Below, piece after piece: positions 33,973-43,175 of a stretch of 64,000 bases of DNA (within the stretch, counting starts at the first letter, position 1; each line of letters begins with the position of its first letter). The DNA is taken from positions 1 to 64,000 of the forward strand of contig JAEXTV010000019.1 in assembly GCA_023406895.1 (NCBI GenBank), in the 5' to 3' direction. Below the pieces are notes generated by a model that worked only from the letters and a program-made list of their open reading frames with translations, did not search any database and was not told where the DNA came from. The translations under genes were made by a program, and so were the position numbers. The DNA is from Bacillota bacterium. Lineage in GTDB: Bacteria > Bacillota > Clostridia > Christensenellales > SZUA-584.

Positions 33973-35145
33973 TTACCGGTGCACTGCACGCTCAAGCTGC
34001 TTGAGTGCCTGCTTTAACACCGAGCGCGGGCAGGCGATGTTGATACGCTGAAAGCCGCTGCCGCCTTGCCCAAACATCGTGCCCGCATCGAGCCAAAGCT
34101 TCGCGCGGCTGACGATCAGCTCGTCAAGCGCCTTGTCGCTCAATGTCAGCGCTTTGCAGTCGAGCCAGACGAGATAAGTGCCCTGCGGTTCCACGAGCTT
34201 GATCTCGGGAATATGCTTTTGAAGGTATGCGCGCAAATACTTAAGATTGTCCTCCAGATAGCCTTTGAGCGCTTCGAGCCAGTCTTCCCCTTTTTGATAG
34301 GCGGCTTTGCACGCCACAAGGCCCATCACGTTGATCTGACTGTAGCCGCAGCGGTTCATTTCCTGGCGGATGCGATGGCGAAGGGTTCGGTTCGCCACAA
34401 ATATGTTGCTGACCTGCAGCCCCGCCAAATTGAAGGTTTTGGTGGGCGCGGTGCATGTAACCGTGATGGTCTCAAATTCGGGCTTCAAATTCGCGAACAC
34501 GGCATGTGCGTGGCCCGGATAGATGAAATCGGCATGAATCTCATCGGAGATCACGGTGACACCGTTTGCCACGCAGATGTCGCCCATCCGTATCAGCTCG
34601 TCACGCGTCCAGACGCGCCCCACGGGATTGTGCGGATTGCAGAGAATAAACAGCTTGACGTTGTCTTCTTTAATTTTTTGCTCAAAATCCTCAAAGTCGA
34701 TTTGATAGCCGCTGCCGTCGTAAACCAGCTCATTCACAACGAGCTTGCGGCGGTTGGCTTCAACCGATTCGGTAAACGGATAATAGACGGGCTGCTGAAT
34801 CAGCACCGCGTCGCCGGATTGCGTAAGCGCGCGAATGGCGGCGCAGACCGCAAACACCACGCCGGGCGTTTTCACGAGCCAATCCGGGTGTACCTGCCAA
34901 TCAAAACGGCGGCTGAACCAGCCCTGCAGCACCTTAAAATAATCTTCCCGGCTTTCGCTGTAGCCGAATATGCCGTGGGCGCTTTTTTCCATCAGCGCGT
35001 CGATCACGCATGGGGGCGTGCGAAAATCCATATCGGCCACCCAAAGCGGCAGCAGGCCGTCCGGCATGCCGCGCTTGGCCGCAAAGTCGTATTTGAGCGA
35101 GTCGGTGTCTCTGCGTTCGATAATTTCATCAAAGTTATATGTCAT
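33973..35145 (-). CDS. patB: MalY/PatB-type PLP-dependent C-S lyase or aminotransferase
   Basis: The 390-residue fold-type I enzyme has LPLWVADMDF at the start, CNPHNPVGRVW, SDEIHADF with the Asp that pairs with the PLP ring, and the cofactor Lys in TAPTKTFNLAG. These are hallmarks of MalY/PatB cystathionine beta-lyases, which split cystathionine to homocysteine. It is the last gene of a minus-strand operon behind a MetB/MetC-like gene, with 1 base between the coding regions, supporting a role in methionine or cysteine interconversion. Confidence 0.88.
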   Translation of the reverse strand: MTYNFDEIIERRDTDSLKYDFAAKRGMPDGLLPLWVADMDFRTPPCVIDALMEKSAHGIFGYSESREDYFKVLQGWFSRRFDWQVHPDWLVKTPGVVFAVCAAIRALTQSGDAVLIQQPVYYPFTESVEANRRKLVVNELVYDGSGYQIDFEDFEQKIKEDNVKLFILCNPHNPVGRVWTRDELIRMGDICVANGVTVISDEIHADFIYPGHAHAVFANLKPEFETITVTCTAPTKTFNLAGLQVSNIFVANRTLRHRIRQEMNRCGYSQINVMGLVACKAAYQKGEDWLEALKGYLEDNLKYLRAYLQKHIPEIKLVEPQGTYLVWLDCKALTLSDKALDELIVSRAKLWLDAGTMFGQGGSGFQRINIACPRSVLKQALKQLERAVHR

Positions 35146-35146
35146 G

Positions 35147-36283
35147 TCAGCCCTCCAAAGCCTGCCGCAAATCGGCGGTTAAGTCGTCCGCGCTCTCGAG
35201 CCCGACCGAAAGGCGCAGCAGTTTATCATTAATGCCCTTGGCTTCGCGTACCGCCGCCGGAACGTCGGCGTGCGTTTGCAGCATCGGGTATGTGATCAGC
35301 GATTCCACACCGCCGAGGCTCTCAGCGTATTGAATGACGGCCACACGTTCGAGTATTTTCTGCGCGACGACGGCACTTTGCGTTTCAAACGATATCATCG
35401 CGCCAAAACCGGATGCCTGTTTTTTGGATACGGCATAACCCGGATGAGCCGGCAGGCCCGCATAGTGCACGGCGTTCACCTTGGCATGCCCGCTTAAAAA
35501 CTGCGCGAGTTTCATCGCGGTGGCCTGCTGCCTCTCAAGACGCACGGCCAGGGTTTTGAGGCCGCGTATTAACAGCCAGCTGTCAAAAGGAGATAGGCAC
35601 GCGCCTGTCGTTTTATAAATGAAACGCAGCCTTTCGGACAGCGCTGTGTTATTCACCACGAGGAAACCGGCCAGCGTGTCGTTATGGCCGCCGAGGTACT
35701 TCGTGCCGCTGTGCACCACGATGTCCGCGCCGAGGTCGAGCGGCCGCTGGAAATACGGCGTTAAAAACGTGTTATCCACAATCACAAGCAAGCCATACCG
35801 CTTGGCGAGAGCGGCAGCGGCGGCAATATCGGTCACCTGCATCATTGGGTTGGTCGGCGTTTCGATGAAAAGCGCTTTGGTATGCGCCGTGATTTTTTCT
35901 TCTATTAATGATATATCAGAGGTGTCAACAAGGTCAAACGACAGGCCGTTTTTAGCCGAGATATGGTAAAACAACCGATGCGAGCCGCCATACAGATCGT
36001 CCGAGGCGATGATATGGTCTCCGGGGGAAAACAGCTCCATGAGCGCCGATATCGCAGCCATGCCGGACGAAAAGGCCATCGCGTCTGTGCCGTTCTCGAG
36101 CGAAGCCATGGTGATTTCGAGATGCTCGCGAGTCGGGTTCTGCAGGCGCGAATAATCAAAGCCGGTGCTCTCACCGATGCCCGGATGAGAAAACGTCGCC
36201 GACTGGAATATCGGCACGCTGACCGCGCCCGTCACATCGTACTTTTTGCTGCTGCCATGAATGCAAAGCGTTTCAAAATCCAT
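35147..36283 (-). CDS. Cystathionine gamma-synthase / lyase family enzyme
   Basis: The 378-residue Cys/Met-metabolism PLP enzyme shows YSRLQNPT at the substrate entrance, SSGMAAI, the phosphate contact SDDLYGG, ETPTNPM, and the cofactor Lys in HSGTKYLGGHND. Sequence alone does not separate gamma-synthase from gamma- or beta-lyase; pairing with the PatB-like gene suggests transsulfuration of O-acetylhomoserine and cysteine through cystathionine. AAGGAGG precedes its ATG. Confidence 0.88.
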   Translation of the reverse strand: MDFETLCIHGSSKKYDVTGAVSVPIFQSATFSHPGIGESTGFDYSRLQNPTREHLEITMASLENGTDAMAFSSGMAAISALMELFSPGDHIIASDDLYGGSHRLFYHISAKNGLSFDLVDTSDISLIEEKITAHTKALFIETPTNPMMQVTDIAAAAALAKRYGLLVIVDNTFLTPYFQRPLDLGADIVVHSGTKYLGGHNDTLAGFLVVNNTALSERLRFIYKTTGACLSPFDSWLLIRGLKTLAVRLERQQATAMKLAQFLSGHAKVNAVHYAGLPAHPGYAVSKKQASGFGAMISFETQSAVVAQKILERVAVIQYAESLGGVESLITYPMLQTHADVPAAVREAKGINDKLLRLSVGLESADDLTADLRQALEG

Positions 36284-36293
36284 ACCGGCCTCC

Positions 36294-36740
36294 TTATATA
36301 AAGAACATCAGGCTGTTTTCGGCGTTGTGCTTCTCGGCCTCAAGCACGAGGTCATCGAGCGTGATCTTTTCCAGTGCCGCTTTTATGGCGCTGTCTAAAG
36401 AGCCGAAAACCAGCGTCTGCAAGGCGGCATCAATCTGCGGCGCTTTTTGGGCCACGGTTTCTTCAGTGCTTTCCGTCAGCGCGCTCTCCACAGCCGCGAG
36501 CACCTGATAGGCGCTGATGTCGTTGGGTGTGCGCGTGAGCATATAGCCGCCTTGAGAGCCTTTGAGCGAGGTCACGATATCGCCGCGCTTAAGCAGGGAG
36601 AAAACCTGTTCAAGATAGATTTTCGAAACACCGAGCTTTTCGGATATGCTGATGACCGTGATACATTCGCCTTTGTTGTAATCCTGCGCCATGCTGACGG
36701 TTGCGGCCAGCGCATAGCGCCCTTTGGCGGATATCCTCAT
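36294..36740 (-). CDS. cymR: Rrf2-family regulator, CymR-like
   Basis: The 148-residue protein begins MRISAKGRYAL, has a winged helix with SISEKLGVSKIYLEQVFSLLKRGDIV, and GSQGGYMLTR in the wing. It has no cysteines for an iron-sulfur cluster, unlike IscR, but like CymR. It lies 10 bases upstream of the transsulfuration pair and divergent from cysK, the usual CymR partner, so it probably represses this sulfur block in response to cysteine/O-acetylserine status. Confidence 0.88.
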   Translation of the reverse strand: MRISAKGRYALAATVSMAQDYNKGECITVISISEKLGVSKIYLEQVFSLLKRGDIVTSLKGSQGGYMLTRTPNDISAYQVLAAVESALTESTEETVAQKAPQIDAALQTLVFGSLDSAIKAALEKITLDDLVLEAEKHNAENSLMFFI

Positions 36741-36854
36741 GATCTCACCTCATTTCATACTAATTATATATGCTTTTATCATATGCGAAAGAAAAAGCCT
36801 TGTCAATAGCATACCAAACTGATATAAAAAATATAAATTATTTTTGATTACCTA

Positions 36855-36883
36855 TTGACAAAGAATAAATACGGGAATAAGAT
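36855..36883 (+). promoter_or_regulatory. Promoter of cysK
   Basis: A perfect TTGACA (36855-36860), a 17-base spacer and TAAGAT (36878-36883). The 204-base region between the divergent cymR-like and cysK genes is very AT-rich and is the expected place for regulator operators. Confidence 0.75.
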
Positions 36884-36944
36884 AATATCATATTAAACAT
36901 ATATGAATTAAAAATAAGTGAATATAAAATCGGAGGTAACAAAA

Positions 36945-37877
36945 ATGTCGAAGGTGTATAAGAGCTTAACGGAGCTGATCGGAAAGACGCCGCTGCTGGA
37001 GCTTTCCAATTATGAAAAGAAGCACGGGTTGAAAGCAAAAATTATCGGCAAGCTCGAGTATTTCAATCCGGCGGGCAGCGTGAAGGACAGGATTGCCAAG
37101 GCCATGATTGACGATGCGGAGCAAAAGGGGCTGCTCAAGCCGGGCAGCGTGATCATCGAGCCCACCAGCGGCAACACGGGTATCGGCCTTGCGTCGGTGG
37201 CTGCGGCGAGAGGATACCGCGTCATTCTCACCATGCCCGAAACAATGAGCGTTGAACGCAGAAATCTGCTGAAAGCGTACGGCGCGGAGCTCGTGCTGAC
37301 AGAAGGCGCGAAGGGCATGAAGGGTGCGATTGCCAAGGCCGAGGAGCTCGCGCAGGAAACGCCGGATTCATTCATACCGGGGCAGTTTGTGAACCCGGCC
37401 AACCCGGCTGTGCACAGAGCCACCACGGGCCCCGAAATATGGGAAGATACCGACGGTCAAGTGGATATCTTTGTATCGGGCGCAGGCACGGGCGGCACAG
37501 TGACGGGCGTCGGCGAGTACTTAAAACAGAAGAACCCCGATATCAAGGTCGTCGTGGTGGAGCCTGCGGATTCGCCTGTGCTCTCGGAAGGCAGGCCCGG
37601 CCCCCACAAAATTCAGGGTATCGGTGCGGGCTTCGTGCCCGACGTGCTCAACACAGGCATTTACGACGAGATCATCACGGTGAAAAACGAAGATGCTTTT
37701 AATGTCGGTAAAGAGATTGCGAAGACGGAAGGGCTGCTTGTGGGCATATCCTCCGGCGCGGCGGCATGGGCAGCCACGCAACTGGCACAGCGTCCCGAAA
37801 ATGAGGGCAAAACCATCGTTGTGATTCTGCCGGATACAGGTGAACGTTATCTGTCCACGCCGCTCTTTTCAGAATAA
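36945..37877 (+). CDS. cysK: Cysteine synthase A (O-acetylserine sulfhydrylase)
   Basis: CysK makes cysteine from O-acetylserine and sulfide with PLP. The 310-residue protein has the cofactor Lys in GSVKDRIA, the substrate loop PTSGNTGIG, the phosphate-binding loop GTGGTVTG and SSGAA near the end. I start it at ATG 36945 behind CGGAGG; the open frame runs 9 codons further without a site. It is transcribed away from the cymR-like gene. Confidence 0.95.
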   Translation: MSKVYKSLTELIGKTPLLELSNYEKKHGLKAKIIGKLEYFNPAGSVKDRIAKAMIDDAEQKGLLKPGSVIIEPTSGNTGIGLASVAAARGYRVILTMPETMSVERRNLLKAYGAELVLTEGAKGMKGAIAKAEELAQETPDSFIPGQFVNPANPAVHRATTGPEIWEDTDGQVDIFVSGAGTGGTVTGVGEYLKQKNPDIKVVVVEPADSPVLSEGRPGPHKIQGIGAGFVPDVLNTGIYDEIITVKNEDAFNVGKEIAKTEGLLVGISSGAAAWAATQLAQRPENEGKTIVVILPDTGERYLSTPLFSE

Positions 37878-37988
37878 GCCCGGCAATTCTGTAGCTGACT
37901 GAAACGGAGGCAAGCAGCCCCCGTGCCTGTTGTTTTGGCAGACAGATATTCTCCCTCTATCCACAAGGGCTGAAGAAAGCGCTGATAA

Positions 37989-38049
37989 AGTCCCCGCAAA
38001 AAATTTGATCGTCCATTTTACTGTGAGGTGAAGAATCAAAGCGGGGACT
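37989..38049. other. Long inverted repeat in the cysK - O-acetylhomoserine sulfhydrylase gap
   Basis: The nine-base arms agtccccgc (37989-37997) and gcggggact (38041-38049) enclose 43 bases with a second inner pair tttgat/atcaaa. Apart from a terminator at 38219, nothing else is recognised in the 431-base gap. I could not match it to SAM or other riboswitch cores. Confidence 0.45.
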
Positions 38050-38218
38050 GGAAAACGGATTTTGCATTGAATCTCTTCCACGATAAGCCGCCGCGATTGC
38101 GGTCAATCTGATGGTTATCGCTGGTAGTTAAATCCCATGTCCGAAAACCAGGGGATTCTGTCCATAATACGAAGACATCGTTAATGGATTTGATAGAAAT
38201 GAATGCATGATGAAACAA

Positions 38219-38250
38219 CCCTCTTCACAGCTCTGTGAAGAGGGTTTATA
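38219..38250 (+). terminator. Intrinsic terminator upstream of the sulfhydrylase gene
   Basis: Perfect 12-base arms ccctcttcacag and ctgtgaagaggg, separated by 2 bases, are followed by tttata. It lies only 60 bases before the next gene, so it either ends a transcript from the gap or acts as a leader attenuator. Confidence 0.75.
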
Positions 38251-38308
38251 AAAACCTAAATCCATATAAAATCAATATGAAATATTAAATTTAAAGGAGC
38301 TAATGACT

Positions 38309-39595
38309 ATGGCAACCGATAAAAAGTACAAGTTTGAAACGCTTCAGCTGCACGTCGGGCAGGAGTCGCCCGACCCGGCCACGGATGCCCGTGCCGTGCC
38401 GATCTATCAGACCACCTCGTATGTGTTCCCAAGCTCGGCATCGGCAGCCGCGCGATTCGGCCTCGCGGAGCCCGGCAACATATACACGCGCATCATGAAC
38501 CCCACCTCGGACGTATTCGAAAAGCGCATTGCGGCGCTTGAGGGCGGCGTGGGTGCCCTCGCGGTGGCCAGCGGTTCGGCGGCCGTCACGTACGCGATAC
38601 AGAATATCGCCCACGCAGGCGATCATATCGTATCCGCAAACACAATTTACGGCGGCACCTATAATCTCTTCGCCCACACGCTGAAGGACTTCGGCATTGA
38701 TGTGACATTTGTGGACCCGGATCAGGAGGGCAGCTTTGAAGCGGCGATTCGCCCGAATACCAAAGCGGTGTTTATTGAAAGCCTCGGCAATCCGAACTCG
38801 AGCATTATTGATATCGAGAAAGTGGCGGGCATCGCGCACAAGCACGGCGTGCCGCTCATCGTTGACAACACGTTCACCACGCCGTATCTGCTGCGCCCGT
38901 TTGAATACGGTGCCGATATCGTGGTGCATTCGGCCACCAAATTCATCGGCGGCCACGGTACCTCTATCGGCGGTGTAATTGTGGACGGCGGCCGGTTCGA
39001 CTGGGCGGCTTCGGGGCGCTTCCCGTATCTGACCGAGCCCGACCCGAGCTACCACGGCGTCCGGTTTACGGAAGCCGTCGGAGCGCTTGCGTACATCATC
39101 AAGGCGCGCGTCACGCTGCTGCGCGATACCGGCTCGGCCTTAAGCCCGTTTAACTCGTTCCTTTTCCTGCAGGGACTGGAAACGTTGTCGCTGCGCGTGG
39201 AGCGCCACGTGGAAAACGCGCTCAAGGTGGTGGAGTACTTAAGCAAGCACCCGAAGGTGGAGAAGGTCAATCATCCGTCTCTGCCGGGCAGCCCATATAA
39301 AGCGCTGTACAACAAATACTTCCCGAACGGCGCAGGCTCGATATTCACATTTGAGATTAAGGGCAGCGCGGACGATGCGCGCAAGTTCACCGAAGACTTG
39401 GAGCTGTTCTCGCTGCTGGCCAATGTAGCTGATGTGAAATCGCTCGTGATCCATCCGGCGAGTACGACGCATTCGCAGCTCGGCGAGCAGGAGCTTTTCG
39501 AGCAGGGCATCAAGCCGAATACGATCCGGCTGTCCATCGGCACCGAGCACATCGACGATATCATTGCCGACCTCGAGCAGGCGTTCAATAAGTAA
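38309..39595 (+). CDS. O-acetylhomoserine sulfhydrylase
   Basis: This 428-residue PLP enzyme makes homocysteine directly from O-acetylhomoserine and sulfide. It shows FETLQLHVGQ, YQTTSYVF, YTRIMNPTSD, ASGSAAVTYAI, the cofactor Lys in HSATKFIGGHG, and the insert of about 50 residues that makes this subfamily longer than MetB. I prefer ATG 38309, 9 bases from AAAGGAG; ATG 38303 is too close. With the MetB-like operon it gives the cell two homocysteine routes. Confidence 0.93.
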   Translation: MATDKKYKFETLQLHVGQESPDPATDARAVPIYQTTSYVFPSSASAAARFGLAEPGNIYTRIMNPTSDVFEKRIAALEGGVGALAVASGSAAVTYAIQNIAHAGDHIVSANTIYGGTYNLFAHTLKDFGIDVTFVDPDQEGSFEAAIRPNTKAVFIESLGNPNSSIIDIEKVAGIAHKHGVPLIVDNTFTTPYLLRPFEYGADIVVHSATKFIGGHGTSIGGVIVDGGRFDWAASGRFPYLTEPDPSYHGVRFTEAVGALAYIIKARVTLLRDTGSALSPFNSFLFLQGLETLSLRVERHVENALKVVEYLSKHPKVEKVNHPSLPGSPYKALYNKYFPNGAGSIFTFEIKGSADDARKFTEDLELFSLLANVADVKSLVIHPASTTHSQLGEQELFEQGIKPNTIRLSIGTEHIDDIIADLEQAFNK

Positions 39596-39640
39596 CGGCG
39601 ATTGCGTTTACCCGCATCACATACATACGAGTCAAACGAA

Positions 39641-39671
39641 AGACAGGCAGCTCAATGCGGCCTGTCTTTTT
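39641..39671 (+). terminator. Intrinsic terminator
   Basis: The arms agacaggc (39641-39648) and gcctgtct (39660-39667) and five T. The long repeat begins immediately at its end. Confidence 0.85.
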
Positions 39672-39903
39672 GTCTAAAGAATACCCCCGGTCATACCGGG
39701 AGCGCAAAAAGGCTTTCGTGTGAGTAAACTGGTTTTGACGATAGAATATGCTTTATCTCAGATATAAACCGTATGACTCACGAAAGCCTTCTCCTAGAAA
39801 AGAAGGTGGTGCGAAGCACCGGATAAGGCGTTAATAAACTGACAAAGTAAACACCTCATCAGTCGCCTGTCGGCGATAGCTTCTCCTCAATGAGAAGCCT
39901 AAG
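39672..39903. repeat. Long composite repeat (family B), copy 1
   Basis: It begins gtctaaagaatacccccggt, contains an inverted pair ggctttcgtg / cacgaaagcc around an AT-rich core, then a ggtgcgaagcacc hairpin, and ends cagtcgcctgtcggcgatag with cttctcc/gagaag arms. The core holds ttgacg-17 bases-tcagat, resembling a promoter. Copies 2 and 3 are at 43175 and 46211. The rest of the 627-base gap, 39904-40222, shows no gene I can support. Confidence 0.8.
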
Positions 39904-40222
39904 GATACGTTCAAGGGGCAAGACCCTTGTGACCTTGTACGGTTGGGTCAGCCGGCAGAAGATCAATAGATTTAAAACACAAATCATCAATGTGAATATT
40001 CCATCGGTGACAACGGCCAATGGATCGCAATAATGGTGTTTGGTGAACCACTTTTAATAAAATAACGTTTGATTAACCCGTCTGCTTGAGAATACCGATA
40101 TCGATCAGAGCTCGTTCTGGAATTTAAAAAAGTAATTGCATGGCTGCTTGTACATCTCTCATTGACACTTAAGTTGATTTGCAGTAGTGTTAGTATAAGT
40201 TTAATTCCAAAGGAGGTGTGTG

Positions 40223-40633
40223 ATGAGAACGCGAAACCATGCCCGCTTATCTGGACATGCTGTGGCTGCCGTGGTTGTATTCGCATTTTTTGTGTTCTTG
40301 TCAGCACCTTTTATTATTGCGGATAATCAAGCAAAGGGCGTCTCCGATTATACCGGTATGTCGTCAAGCGACGCAATCAGCGCAAACGTGTCGCTTGGTG
40401 CGATAAGCCCGCTGACGGCCACCTACAGAGCGGCAGAGCAGAGCGGCTTGTCGCCAGAGGCACGAAGCCTTAAACACTGGCTTTACAGCCTGCAGCTCTT
40501 GCTTGTGACAGCACTCTCTTTTGGTATTTTCAGAACCCGCGGCCTATCTATGCCATTTCTTTTGGCCGTGGTGCGTATAAGCCCAATTTCCATTTCCCTC
40601 GGAGGGCATGCGCCTCCGCTTTTCCGTGCGTAA
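40223..40633 (+). CDS. Small membrane protein of unknown function
   Basis: The 136-residue protein has two hydrophobic segments (about residues 11-33 and 88-105) with a Ser/Ala-rich stretch of about 50 residues between them that would lie outside the cell. AAGGAGG stands 7 bases before ATG 40223, which supports expression. A hairpin cggagg/cctccg (40600-40618) followed by ctttt overlaps its last codons and may be its terminator. No family recognised. Confidence 0.5.
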   Translation: MRTRNHARLSGHAVAAVVVFAFFVFLSAPFIIADNQAKGVSDYTGMSSSDAISANVSLGAISPLTATYRAAEQSGLSPEARSLKHWLYSLQLLLVTALSFGIFRTRGLSMPFLLAVVRISPISISLGGHAPPLFRA

Positions 40634-40820
40634 AAACACATTCGCAAACGCATCACAGCATGCAAACGCAGAACTTTTTGAGCGGCGTTTTGTTATAGTG
40701 TTTTGATCGCATATATTCGCAAGCTTTTTCAGTCTTTATTTTGCTGTTCGATCAGATAAATAAAATAAAAAGATTTTGCCGTCGGCGGTTTATGTGCGGC
40801 GGCAACGGAAAGGGTACACG

Positions 40821-42101
40821 ATGAAAAAGAGGAAATTTGTTTTTCCTATTGTGTTGATTATTGCGCTCATCATGGCATACTGCGCGGTTTTCAGCGTCAC
40901 GATTCCATTTGGCATCTATGTTTTTCACTTCCCGGGTGCGCAGGATATCCGGCTGGGTACTGATATCCGCGGCGGCGTGGATGCCGTATACGAGCCGACG
41001 GGGCTTGACAGAAAACCCACAACCAGCGAGCTAGAATCGGCGCGGAGCATTATTGAAACGAGGCTCGATAAGAACAACATTCTCGACCGCGAAGTGACGA
41101 TTGACGAGACAAACGGCTTTGTGATCGTTCGTTTCCCGTGGAAAACAGGCGAGACGGAGTTTGACCCGCAGAGCGCGCTGGCCGAGCTCGGAGAGACCGC
41201 CATGCTCACGTTTCGCGATGATGAGGGGACGGTGCTCGTGGAAGGCCGCGATGTGGAGAAAAGCCAGGTGCAGACCGACCCGAATACCGGTGAGATCATG
41301 GTGGGGCTGAAGTTCAACAGCGAGGGAACCAAACTTTTCAGCGATGCCACCAAGCGTCTTGTCGGCCAGAGGATCAACATATTTATGGACGATACGATGA
41401 TACAGTCCGCCACCGTTCAGGAGCATATCGCGGGTGGCGAGGCCGTTATCAATAACATGGACAGCCCCGAGGAAGCCAAAGCGCTTTCGGATAAGATCAA
41501 TTCGGGCGCGCTGCCTTTTTCTATGGTCACAAAGAACCATTCCATTATCAGCCCCACGCTGGGTGAAAGCGCGCTCAATATCATGCTGCAGGCGGGCCTC
41601 ATCGCCTTTGTCCTGATCTGCGTGCTGCTGATTATATATTACAGGATGTCCGGGCTCGTGGCCAGCATCGCACTGCTTATACAGATCAGCGGGCAGGTGC
41701 TTGTGCTCGCACTGTCGCAGATTACACTGACCATCACGGGTATTGCGGGTATCATACTCTCCATCGGTATGGGTGTGGACGCCAACGTGATCATCTCAGA
41801 ACGCATCAGCGATGAACTGCGGTCCGGCAAAACGCTGCGCGCGGCAATCACGGCAGGCTTTAAAAACGCTTTTTCCTCCGTGTTCGACGGCAACATCACG
41901 GTGCTGATCGTCGCGGTGATATTGATGAGCCTCGGCTCGGGTTCGTTGCTGTCTTTTGCGTACTCGCTGCTGATCGGTATCATATTCAACTTTATCGCCG
42001 GTGTAACGGCATCGCGGCTGATGATCCGCTCGCTCAGCGATTATAAGATCTTCAGCAAGCCATGGATGTATAACAGCCTGTCTAAGGGGGTGTCACTATG
42101 A
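40821..42101 (+). CDS. secD: Protein translocase subunit SecD
   Basis: SecD with SecF uses the proton gradient to pull exported proteins through SecYEG. The 426-residue protein has one N-terminal helix, the first periplasmic motif DIRLGTDIRGGVDAVYEP (about residues 38-55), an extracellular domain and five C-terminal helices with GMGVDANVIISERI (Asp in helix 4). I start it at ATG 40821 behind GGAAAGGG. secF overlaps it by 4 bases. Confidence 0.95.
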   Translation: MKKRKFVFPIVLIIALIMAYCAVFSVTIPFGIYVFHFPGAQDIRLGTDIRGGVDAVYEPTGLDRKPTTSELESARSIIETRLDKNNILDREVTIDETNGFVIVRFPWKTGETEFDPQSALAELGETAMLTFRDDEGTVLVEGRDVEKSQVQTDPNTGEIMVGLKFNSEGTKLFSDATKRLVGQRINIFMDDTMIQSATVQEHIAGGEAVINNMDSPEEAKALSDKINSGALPFSMVTKNHSIISPTLGESALNIMLQAGLIAFVLICVLLIIYYRMSGLVASIALLIQISGQVLVLALSQITLTITGIAGIILSIGMGVDANVIISERISDELRSGKTLRAAITAGFKNAFSSVFDGNITVLIVAVILMSLGSGSLLSFAYSLLIGIIFNFIAGVTASRLMIRSLSDYKIFSKPWMYNSLSKGVSL

Positions 42102-42182
42102 AAAAGGATAAAGGTGTCACTACGGAAAAGGAGCAAGGTGTCACTATGGAAAAGGAGCAGAGTGTCACTATGAAAAAGGAGA
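42085..42182 (+). repeat. Four-unit, 24-base tandem repeat at the secD-secF junction
   Basis: Units of the form ggtgtcactatgaaaaagga recur about every 24 bases around 42091, 42115, 42139 and 42163. Each unit holds a purine-rich ribosome-site-like stretch, tgtcact and ATG (ACG in the second). The length is a multiple of three, so the secF frame stays open whatever the copy number. Confidence 0.85.
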
Positions 42183-43090
42183 AAAAAGTATTCAAGTTCT
42201 ATGAGAAACGCCGCGTGTTCTTTATCATATCGGCGCTGATCATGCTGATCGGCATCGCTTTCATCTTCATCAACGGCGTTCATCTGGACATACAGTTTAA
42301 GGGCGGCGCGCTGCTCAAGTACACGTACACAGGCGACGTGGACGCGCAGCAGGCTGCGGATATGGCGACTGAACTGATTGGGCGTCCTGTGACCACGCAG
42401 ACGACGACCGATTTGCTATCGAGTCAGAAACAGCTTGTCATCAATGTGGCCGGCGAATACGGTTTGGAGGCTGGGCAGCAGGAGCAGCTCGATGCCGCGC
42501 TCAAGCAGGCTTACCCCCAGAACGCGCTGACGCTGGCTGAATCTTCTATGGTGCAGCCGTTTTTCGGCCAGAAATTTTTAACCTCCGGTATTACGGCTCT
42601 GCTACTGGCCTGTGTGCTGGTGGTGCTTTACGTCTGGTTGCGTTTCCGCCGCATCGGCGGGCTGTCCGCGGGCATGATGGCGCTGGCCGCCTTATTTCAC
42701 GACCTGCTTGTGGTGTTCTTCACATGTGTGATATTCCGCATACCAATAGGCGACTCGTTCGTGGCCGTCGCGCTCACCATCATCGGCTATTCCATCAACG
42801 ATACCATCGTGATATACGACCGCATACGTGAAAACAGCCGGCTGCATACAAAAATGCCTGTTGAGCAGATCACGAACCTGTCCATATCGCAGTCTTTCAC
42901 GCGCTCTGTAAATACCAACATCGCGGTGCTGCTCAGCGTGAGCCTTGTGTATATTCTCGCGTTTGCATCCAACCTCGATGCGGTGCAGAGTTTCGCGCTG
43001 CCCATGGCCATTGGTGCCATCAGCGGCTGCTATTCAACGATATGCATTGCGGGCCCGCTTTGGGTGATGTGGAAGAAACGCCACGCCTAG
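42098..43090 (+). CDS. secF: Protein translocase subunit SecF
   Basis: The 330-residue protein has a first helix, HLDIQFKGGALLKYTYTGD (the conserved DFxGG-like motif), an extracellular domain and five helices with the SecF signature SINDTIVIYDRIREN. The first about 25 residues are a lysine/glutamate repeat (KGVTTEKEQ, QGVTMEKEQ, QSVTMKKEK) produced by the tandem repeat and unusual for SecF. Translation may begin at any of the in-frame ATGs at 42098, 42146 or 42170; the last gives a normal SecF N terminus. Confidence 0.93.
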   Translation: MKKDKGVTTEKEQGVTMEKEQSVTMKKEKKVFKFYEKRRVFFIISALIMLIGIAFIFINGVHLDIQFKGGALLKYTYTGDVDAQQAADMATELIGRPVTTQTTTDLLSSQKQLVINVAGEYGLEAGQQEQLDAALKQAYPQNALTLAESSMVQPFFGQKFLTSGITALLLACVLVVLYVWLRFRRIGGLSAGMMALAALFHDLLVVFFTCVIFRIPIGDSFVAVALTIIGYSINDTIVIYDRIRENSRLHTKMPVEQITNLSISQSFTRSVNTNIAVLLSVSLVYILAFASNLDAVQSFALPMAIGAISGCYSTICIAGPLWVMWKKRHA

Positions 43091-43131
43091 GCGGCGTGAG
43101 ATAGCGCCTTGCCATCTCTGATGATACAGTC

Positions 43132-43175
43132 AACAGCGGCAGAAGCAGTTGTTCCTTGCTTCTGCCGCTGTTCTT
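43132..43175 (+). terminator. Intrinsic terminator after secDF
   Basis: A perfect 16-base stem (43132-43147 with 43157-43172) has a 9-base loop and a T-rich end. Family B repeat copy 2 begins at its end. Confidence 0.8.

Noticed and set aside
34066..35232. A 388-codon plus-strand frame opposite the PatB-like gene
   Set aside because: It is a shadow of a clear PLP enzyme on the minus strand, with no ribosome site.
37989..38250. SAM riboswitch before the O-acetylhomoserine sulfhydrylase gene
   Set aside because: The conserved SAM-I core blocks are not present; only an inverted repeat and a terminator are seen.
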